Assembly: GCA_003445855.1 (NCBI GenBank)
Contig: DMCG01000237.1
Coordinates: 1-10,049, forward strand
DNA from: Spartobacteria bacterium
GTDB lineage: Bacteria; Verrucomicrobiota; Verrucomicrobiia; Chthoniobacterales; UBA10450
Reading direction: 5' to 3'
DNA: 10,049 nt
Translations under genes and position numbers: made by a program
Notes under the pieces: generated by a model
Told to the model about the DNA's origin: nothing
The model's database searches: none
The model's input: the letters and a program-made list of their open reading frames with translations, nothing else
In this document: positions 6,524 to 10,049 of the stretch, one piece after another
Layout of the letters: every line of letters begins with the position of its first letter
Position numbering within the stretch: position 1 is the stretch's first letter

Positions 6524-6577
6524 ATATTTCGTCGGCTCCGCGGAGCGTCGCCCCCGATTATTTCGGGGTTGTCGATC
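6512..6577. terminator. Palindromic cluster, possible bidirectional terminator
   Basis: The stop codons of the convergent ABC transporter and GYF genes lie in or next to a nest of inverted repeats: outer arms GATCGACAA (6512-6520) and TTGTCGATC (6569-6577), the palindrome GCTCCGCGGAGC (6535-6546), and the hairpin CCCCGA/TCGGGG (6552-6557 and 6563-6568, loop TTATT). There is no long T run, so intrinsic termination is uncertain. The right arm contains the 12-bp motif GTTGTCGATCTT (6568-6579). Confidence 0.5.
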
Positions 6578-6579
6578 TT
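6568..6579 (+). repeat. 12-bp motif GTTGTCGATCTT, third copy
   Basis: This copy lies just outside the 3' end of the GYF_2 gene and forms the right arm of the outer inverted repeat 6512-6577 between convergent genes. Confidence 0.5.
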
Positions 6580-6582
6580 GTG

Positions 6583-7149
6583 TTAGGAAACCGAACGGCG
6601 TGGTTGCCCGAGCTCTTGATATCTGCGTTCCAGTTCCTGGTAACGTTGCTCGGCTTCCATGAGCGCGCGGCGTTCTTCGCGTAAACTTTGTTCGAGATCG
6701 CGGACGCGCTCTTGCAGGCGGATCGAGATGCCGGTAGCGGCGGGCTCGTTGGCCAGATTCGGCTCATCTTCACTCGTGGCGGCATCGCCATTTTCTCGGG
6801 CGGTTTTCAGCAAAGCTGACATTTCCTGAATTTGCCGGCGCGCTCCGTTGCAGGAATTAATGACGAAGGTTTCCGCGCTGATCTCACCGAGCCGGATGAA
6901 CTCCTGGATCGCGCCAAGTGTGGTCGGCCCATAGTAATGTTCGCTCGTGACTTCGACGAGCCAGTCCATGTCCAGTTGTGGCAGCATCGGCGCTTTCATC
7001 CACGTTTGTTGATCGATTGAGACGGCGTCGTGCGGTGCGATCTGCGCGGTGGATGCCCAGAGCGCAAGCTGTTCGAACGGCAGCGGACCAAAAATGCTGC
7101 CGTCTTCGTGTTTTCGTAAAAACCAGCTCTGGTTCGATGGCTCTTCCAT
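6583..7149 (-). CDS. GYF_2-domain protein with C-terminal coiled coil
   Basis: The 188-residue, probably cytoplasmic protein contains a GYF_2 (DUF4339-type) module at about residues 9-50 (WFLRKHEDGSIFGPLPFEQL) and a second, weaker module at about 63-98 (WLVEVTSEHYYGPTTLGAIQEF). GYF-like modules generally bind proline-rich peptides. Residues about 142-181 form a strongly charged heptad-like coiled coil (LQERVRDLEQSLREERRALMEAEQ). No signal peptide or membrane segment is seen. The ATG overlaps the stop of the LysM gene upstream in the sequence TAATG, so translation is probably coupled. The neighbour has a proline-rich, low-complexity C-terminus and linker, a conceivable but unproven ligand if the two met in one compartment. 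Role unknown. Confidence 0.85.
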   Translation of the reverse strand: MEEPSNQSWFLRKHEDGSIFGPLPFEQLALWASTAQIAPHDAVSIDQQTWMKAPMLPQLDMDWLVEVTSEHYYGPTTLGAIQEFIRLGEISAETFVINSCNGARRQIQEMSALLKTARENGDAATSEDEPNLANEPAATGISIRLQERVRDLEQSLREERRALMEAEQRYQELERRYQELGQPRRSVS

Positions 7150-7631
7150 TAGTCACTTGTCGATGAAGCCGGGGAGGCCGTCGGCGTCGGCGAAGTCGGA
7201 ATCATAATTGTCTGGCCGGCCTGCAATCTGCGGCCGTCTTCGATGTGATTGAATTTTTGCAGTTCTTCCACGCCCACTTTGTACAACTTGGCAATGGAAG
7301 TGAGGGTCTCGCCGCGCGCGACGGTGTGTGTGCTCTCGCCTGCTGCACGCGGGAGAGAAACGGTGGGAACCGGGGACGCCGCCGGTGAAGGAGCATTTTC
7401 TCCGATAATAATGCCGGGCCGCTTGTTCGAAATCGCCTGTTCCAATTTAAGGATTTGCTGAGAGAGAGAGTCGATCTTGGCGTTCTGCTCGTCGATTTTT
7501 TTTGCGAGCGCTTCGAGTTGAGCGGCATCAGAAGGTTGGGCCGCTGCTGGCGCGGACGTTTGGGCCGAACCGAGCGGAAGGAGCCACGCAGTCAACAGCA
7601 TCGCGGTCAGGAACATCGCGCGCGGGTTCAT
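7149..7631 (-). CDS. Secreted LysM-domain protein with coiled coil
   Basis: The protein starts with a signal peptide (MNPRAMFLTAMLLTAWLLPLGSAQ, with likely cleavage after GSA or SAQ), followed by a heptad-like helix (AAQLEALAKKIDEQNAKIDSL), an Ala/Pro/Ser linker, a LysM domain (HTVARGETLTSIAKLYKVG through LQAGQTIMIP) and a Ser/Thr/Pro tail. LysM domains bind the glycan of peptidoglycan, so it should act in the periplasm or at the cell wall. No catalytic domain is present. ATG at 7631 gives the best signal peptide (160 residues); ATG at 7649 would add six residues and is the alternative. The stop is shared in TAATG with the GYF_2 gene. The gene diverges from the UBact operon across a gap of about 110 bases. 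Confidence 0.87.
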   Translation of the reverse strand: MNPRAMFLTAMLLTAWLLPLGSAQTSAPAAAQPSDAAQLEALAKKIDEQNAKIDSLSQQILKLEQAISNKRPGIIIGENAPSPAASPVPTVSLPRAAGESTHTVARGETLTSIAKLYKVGVEELQKFNHIEDGRRLQAGQTIMIPTSPTPTASPASSTSD

Positions 7632-7663
7632 CGCTTCAAATGTTGGCATCAGCAGCTTTGCAT

Positions 7664-7708
7664 GGCAAGCTTACGAAATGAGGGCGAGGCGGCGGGCGGC
7701 AGCTTGCC
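7664..7708. promoter_or_regulatory. Inverted repeat in the divergent LysM-UBact gap
   Basis: GGCAAGCT (7664-7671) and its exact reverse complement AGCTTGCC (7701-7708) are 29 bases apart. The right arm overlaps the putative -35 box of the UBact promoter at 7704-7709. It could be a two-half-site operator or the arms of a stem in a LysM leader transcript. No regulator gene is adjacent. Confidence 0.4.
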
Positions 7709-7731
7709 TTTTCGGCGTTTCTTCCTAGATT
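7704..7731 (+). promoter_or_regulatory. Possible sigma70-like promoter of the UBact-proteasome operon
   Basis: TTGCCT (7704-7709) and TAGATT (7726-7731) are 16 bases apart, each matching four of six consensus positions. The expected transcription start, about 7 bases beyond the -10 box, falls on the UBact ATG at 7739. No Shine-Dalgarno sequence precedes that ATG, so a leaderless message would be consistent. Confidence 0.35.
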
Positions 7732-7738
7732 TTTTTGC

Positions 7739-7915
7739 ATGCCTGAGCGCATTCAAAAGCCAGTCGATCCGGTTCCGTGGGGTCCAAAACAAGGCGATGG
7801 GGGCGGGCCGCGCTCACCGGACGTTTCCAGGCCGGACACAAAAGATCTCTTAAAAAAAATGCGCAAGGTCGACCCCAATCAATCCAAGCGCTACCGCCAG
7901 CGCACGGGCCAGTAA
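7739..7915 (+). CDS. UBact, Pup-like ubiquitin-like protein modifier
   Basis: This 58-residue gene encodes MPERIQKPVDPVPWGPKQ, a Gly/Pro-rich middle (19-33), the helix-prone TKDLLKKMRKVDPNQSK (34-50), and the C-terminus RYRQRTGQ. The R-Y-R-Q-R-T-G-E/Q ending is the hallmark of UBact, the Pup-like modifier known from Nitrospirae, Verrucomicrobia and other Gram-negative groups. By analogy with Pup, the disordered chain would be linked through its last residue to target lysines and guide them to the proteasome. The terminal residue is Gln, so deamidation to Glu by a Dop-like enzyme would be needed first. It contains seven lysines (7, 17, 35, 39, 40, 43, 50) that could carry chains. The stop overlaps the prcB start (TAATG, 7913-7917). 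It has no Shine-Dalgarno sequence. The following proteasome genes make the call strong. Confidence 0.93.
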   Translation: MPERIQKPVDPVPWGPKQGDGGGPRSPDVSRPDTKDLLKKMRKVDPNQSKRYRQRTGQ

Positions 7916-8745
7916 TGGAGCCGTCTTTGGTGACGCTTGACCAGATTTTTTCTGGCGCGAGCGAGGATTTCCCTGAGTTGCTGCGGCGCAAAGGTCTGCT
8001 AAGTCCAGCGGCGATTGTCGATCCAACCGTCCGGGCGACCGGGTCGCATCAGCAATCTTGGACGCCAACGGAAGCGACCACCATCCTGGCGTTCAAGTTT
8101 TCCGGTGGTGTGCTGGTCGCGGGGGACCGGCGCGCGACCGCGGGCAATACCGTGGTTTATGATCGCGCGGACAAAGTCCTGGAGATAGATCGACATTCGA
8201 TCATGGCGATCGCGGGCGTTCCGGCGACGGCGTGGGAGATGGCGCGCGTGCTCGAACATTCGTTTCAATATTTTCGGCGAACGCAATTGCAGGAGATGAG
8301 TGTCGATGGAAAAGTGCGCGCCCTCTCGAAACTGTTGCGCGACAATTTCGGATTTGTCATGCAAGGCGTGGGAATGGTCGTCCCGATTTTTGCGACCTAC
8401 GACTCCAATTCAAATCCCGAGGCGCGACTTTATTTTTATGACGCGATGGGCGCGCAATTTGAAGCGGCGGATTATGCCGCGACCGGCTCCGGTTCGCCGG
8501 CAGTACGCGGCATTCTCTATTACGAAAACCATTGGGGCGAAAAATCGCTAAAGCAGTTGGGCGAAGATGAGGCGGTCGCGATCGCATTACGTGCGTTGGA
8601 CACAGCGGCGGAATCGGACACGGCTACAGGCGGCGTGGATCGCACCGGGGAAATTTTCCCGATCATTAAAACCGTTTCGCGCGATGGGATCATGACCCTG
8701 CCGGAAGAAAAGATTGCGGCGGTTTTCAAAAAATCTGTCGCATGA
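7915..8745 (+). CDS. prcB: 20S proteasome beta subunit PrcB
   Basis: PrcB is the threonine protease of the bacterial 20S core. From ATG 7915 the protein has 276 residues: a propeptide of 54 residues, then the mature chain beginning TTILAFKFSGGVLVAGDRR. Counting from the mature Thr1 (T55), the active-site residues fall at the classical places: T1, D17 (in AGDRR) and K33 (in RADKV). Later motifs include GNTVVYDRADKV, AIAGVPATAWEMARVLE, MQGVGMVVPIFATYD and the beta-type GSGSPAVRGIL. Autocleavage before Thr1 is expected on assembly with PrcA. The start at 7915 is chosen because it overlaps the UBact stop; the same frame is open back to 7777, but that part lies over UBact and has no family similarity. 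It overlaps prcA by ATGA (8742-8745). Confidence 0.95.
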   Translation: MEPSLVTLDQIFSGASEDFPELLRRKGLLSPAAIVDPTVRATGSHQQSWTPTEATTILAFKFSGGVLVAGDRRATAGNTVVYDRADKVLEIDRHSIMAIAGVPATAWEMARVLEHSFQYFRRTQLQEMSVDGKVRALSKLLRDNFGFVMQGVGMVVPIFATYDSNSNPEARLYFYDAMGAQFEAADYAATGSGSPAVRGILYYENHWGEKSLKQLGEDEAVAIALRALDTAAESDTATGGVDRTGEIFPIIKTVSRDGIMTLPEEKIAAVFKKSVA

Positions 8746-9521
8746 TCGAAGAGCCGTATCGTTGGGTTGAGGCGATCGCGAACCGGCGCGAGTACGTCGA
8801 GACGCAGTTGGCTTCGGGCAGTCCAATCGCGGCGGTGGGCTATCGCGACGGCATTTTGTTTCTCACACTCGGCCAGGCGCGACAGAAAATTTTCGAGATT
8901 TACGATCGCATCGCCATGGGCGCGATCGGTCATCCGGGGGACATTGAGCGGCTGCGCATGGGCGCGATCGAGCTGGCCAGCACGGAAGGCTTCACGCGGT
9001 CGGCGGGAGATGTGTCACTGCGGCGGTTGGCGCATTATTCGCTGAGCCCTGTGATGAAGAGCGCTTTCGAACAAGTTTACGGGCCACCTTATCTTGCCCG
9101 GTTGCTCTTTGCCGAGGTCGGCGCCCAGCCGGAAGAAGATTCGTTTCTACGGGTGGAGTATGATGGAGCGATCGCAACGAACGGCGCAACCTTCGCGCAA
9201 GTGCGGCAGGATTTCGCCGTTCTCAGCGGAACACGACAATCGACAGAACTGATGGAATCGTTTCTCAAGAGCGAGCACGCGCCCGGTGCGACGTTTGAAG
9301 CCGCGCTCAAAGCCGCGCTCGATGCGTGGAGCATCGGGCATATGGCGTTACAAAAAGACGACGCGAAAGAACTGCCAGAGCGCACAGCGATCGCGAAACA
9401 TCGACAAGAACAACTCGCCACCACCGGCATCGAAGCGGCAATCCTTGAACGCGACGCGAGCGCAGCGATTCGTTATCGTGCATTGTCGGATAAAGAAGCG
9501 CGCGCCTTAATCGGCGATTAA
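8742..9521 (+). CDS. prcA: 20S proteasome alpha subunit PrcA
   Basis: PrcA forms the outer heptameric rings that gate the core and dock the ATPase. The 259-residue protein aligns by eye with actinobacterial PrcA along its length: an N-terminal gate region (MIEEPYRWVEAIANRREYVE), ASGSPIAAVGYRDGILFLT (24-42), KIFEIYDRIAMGAIGHPGDIERLR (49-72), SAGDVSLRRLAHY, LLFAEVGAQPEEDSFLRVEYDG (about 121-142), and a helical end (LERDASAAIRYRALSDKEARAL). It lacks the catalytic N-terminal threonine, as alpha subunits do. It is translationally coupled to prcB by ATGA. No ATPase, ligase or deamidase gene is adjacent; the next gene, 12 bases on, is a cell-wall amidase. Confidence 0.92.
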   Translation: MIEEPYRWVEAIANRREYVETQLASGSPIAAVGYRDGILFLTLGQARQKIFEIYDRIAMGAIGHPGDIERLRMGAIELASTEGFTRSAGDVSLRRLAHYSLSPVMKSAFEQVYGPPYLARLLFAEVGAQPEEDSFLRVEYDGAIATNGATFAQVRQDFAVLSGTRQSTELMESFLKSEHAPGATFEAALKAALDAWSIGHMALQKDDAKELPERTAIAKHRQEQLATTGIEAAILERDASAAIRYRALSDKEARALIGD

Positions 9522-9522
9522 A

Positions 9523-9533
9523 GAGGGAAAGAG
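9523..9533 (+). promoter_or_regulatory. Ribosome binding site before the amidase gene
   Basis: GAGGG (9523-9527) lies 6 bases before ATG 9534 and is the clearest Shine-Dalgarno match in the window. Most other starts here lack one and rely on overlap with the preceding stop. It supports ATG 9534 as the amidase start. Confidence 0.6.
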
Positions 9534-10049
9534 ATGTTTGGACGACGACCTCGAATTCGACGAGCGATGCGCAACACCGTGGCTTGGATGGGGCTGCTGC
9601 TCATGATTGCGTCGTTCGCGTGGATGCAATGGATTTCCAAACCAGAGCCGGCGACATCCACGCAGCGCTCTGCCCGACATGAGCCTTTCGCAGTGGTGGT
9701 TCTCGATCCTGGTCACGGTGGTCAGGATTCAGGCGCGATGTGCGGGGGTATGCTCGAAAAGGATCTCACGCTCGACGTCGCGCAACGGGTCGATCGATTG
9801 TTGCAGGCGGAAGGTCTTGCCACAGTGATGACGCGGGTGGGCGATGGCTATGTCTCGCTGGCCGAGCGCGCGGCGCTTACTAATCGCGTGCCGCAGTGCG
9901 TTCTTGTCAGCATCCACTTCAACGAAGACAACAAGCCGGTTTCAAGCGGCATCGAGACTTATTACGCCGAACATCAAATCCCGCCCGGAATGCCAATCAT
10001 CTCGTGGCTTCCGTTTTTGCAGCGGACCGCGGCGCAAGCGCCGGACCCG
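9534..10049 (+). CDS. N-acetylmuramoyl-L-alanine amidase (Amidase_3), 5' part
   Basis: The enzyme cuts the amide bond between N-acetylmuramic acid and the stem peptide of peptidoglycan. The frame is open from ATG 9534 to the right edge (172 codons, no stop reached), so the gene continues beyond the window. The N-terminus is basic (MFGRRPRIRRAMR), followed by one hydrophobic segment at about 14-31, a membrane anchor or uncleaved signal. The catalytic domain begins near residue 50 with VVVLDPGHGGQDSGA; the zinc ligands are H61, E75 (in LEKDLTLD) and H128 (in VSIHFNE). SSGIETYY is a typical family stretch. It is 12 bases after prcA and has its own good ribosome binding site, so it may be in the same transcript as the proteasome genes. 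Confidence 0.93.
   Translation, partial: MFGRRPRIRRAMRNTVAWMGLLLMIASFAWMQWISKPEPATSTQRSARHEPFAVVVLDPGHGGQDSGAMCGGMLEKDLTLDVAQRVDRLLQAEGLATVMTRVGDGYVSLAERAALTNRVPQCVLVSIHFNEDNKPVSSGIETYYAEHQIPPGMPIISWLPFLQRTAAQAPDP

Noticed and set aside
7455..7853. Plus-strand open frame of 132 codons
   Set aside because: It is antisense to the LysM gene and then out of frame with UBact, with no recognisable motif.
7777..7914. A 46-residue N-terminal extension of PrcB
   Set aside because: It overlaps the UBact gene in another frame, has no proteasome similarity, and the ATG at 7915 makes a TAATG junction with UBact.
8520..8933. Minus-strand open frame of 137 codons over the prcB-prcA junction
   Set aside because: It is antisense to two well-supported proteasome genes and has no family features.

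Overview
The window looks like a chromosomal segment from a GC-rich Gram-negative bacterium, most likely a soil Verrucomicrobiota member (Chthoniobacterales / Udaeobacter-like). This is inferred from three things: a UBact-type protein modifier encoded next to a 20S proteasome, a lack of clear Shine-Dalgarno sequences before most genes, and an abundance of small GC-rich intergenic repeats. No rRNA, tRNA, CRISPR array, transposase or phage gene was seen.

Layout. (1) 82-4030, plus strand, is a tightly packed run: DUF4337 membrane protein, ruvC, lipB (ATGA overlap with ruvC), an HTH + metallo-beta-lactamase-fold fusion, a four-helix-bundle (23S rRNA intervening-sequence type) protein, and a GLYR-like beta-hydroxyacid dehydrogenase. 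The four-helix-bundle gene sits in a cassette bounded by imperfect inverted repeats that begin at the stop codon of the upstream gene and end at the start codon of the downstream one. (2) 4031-4693 holds a minus-strand MOSC-domain gene with an apparent frameshift, a copy of a ~78-bp dispersed repeat and a two-hairpin repeat. (3) 4694-6523, plus strand, is an MsbA-type ABC exporter. (4) 6583-7631, minus strand, is a two-gene unit: a secreted LysM protein and, coupled by TAATG, a GYF_2-domain coiled-coil protein. (5) 7739-9521, plus strand, is the highlight: UBact (58 aa, C-terminus RYRQRTGQ), prcB and prcA, with stop and start codons overlapping at both junctions. (6) From 9534 to the right edge lies the 5' part of an N-acetylmuramoyl-L-alanine amidase.

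How it works together. UBact would be attached to target proteins by a PafA-like ligase, which is not in this window, and the tagged proteins would be degraded by the PrcA/PrcB core with an ARC/Mpa-type ATPase, also not in this window. UBact ends in Gln, so a Dop-type deamidase would be expected if the chemistry follows actinobacterial Pup. The cluster is flanked by envelope genes (LysM, amidase). The divergent 7632-7738 gap carries an inverted repeat overlapping a possible promoter whose predicted transcription start coincides with the UBact ATG, suggesting leaderless expression.

Other unexplained structure: the ~78-bp repeat lies in frame inside lipB (about residues 136-161), and a second copy supplies the C-terminus and stop codon of the MOSC gene, reminiscent of protein-inserted palindromic elements. 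A 12-bp motif, GTTGTCGATCTT, occurs three times, at or next to gene or repeat boundaries.
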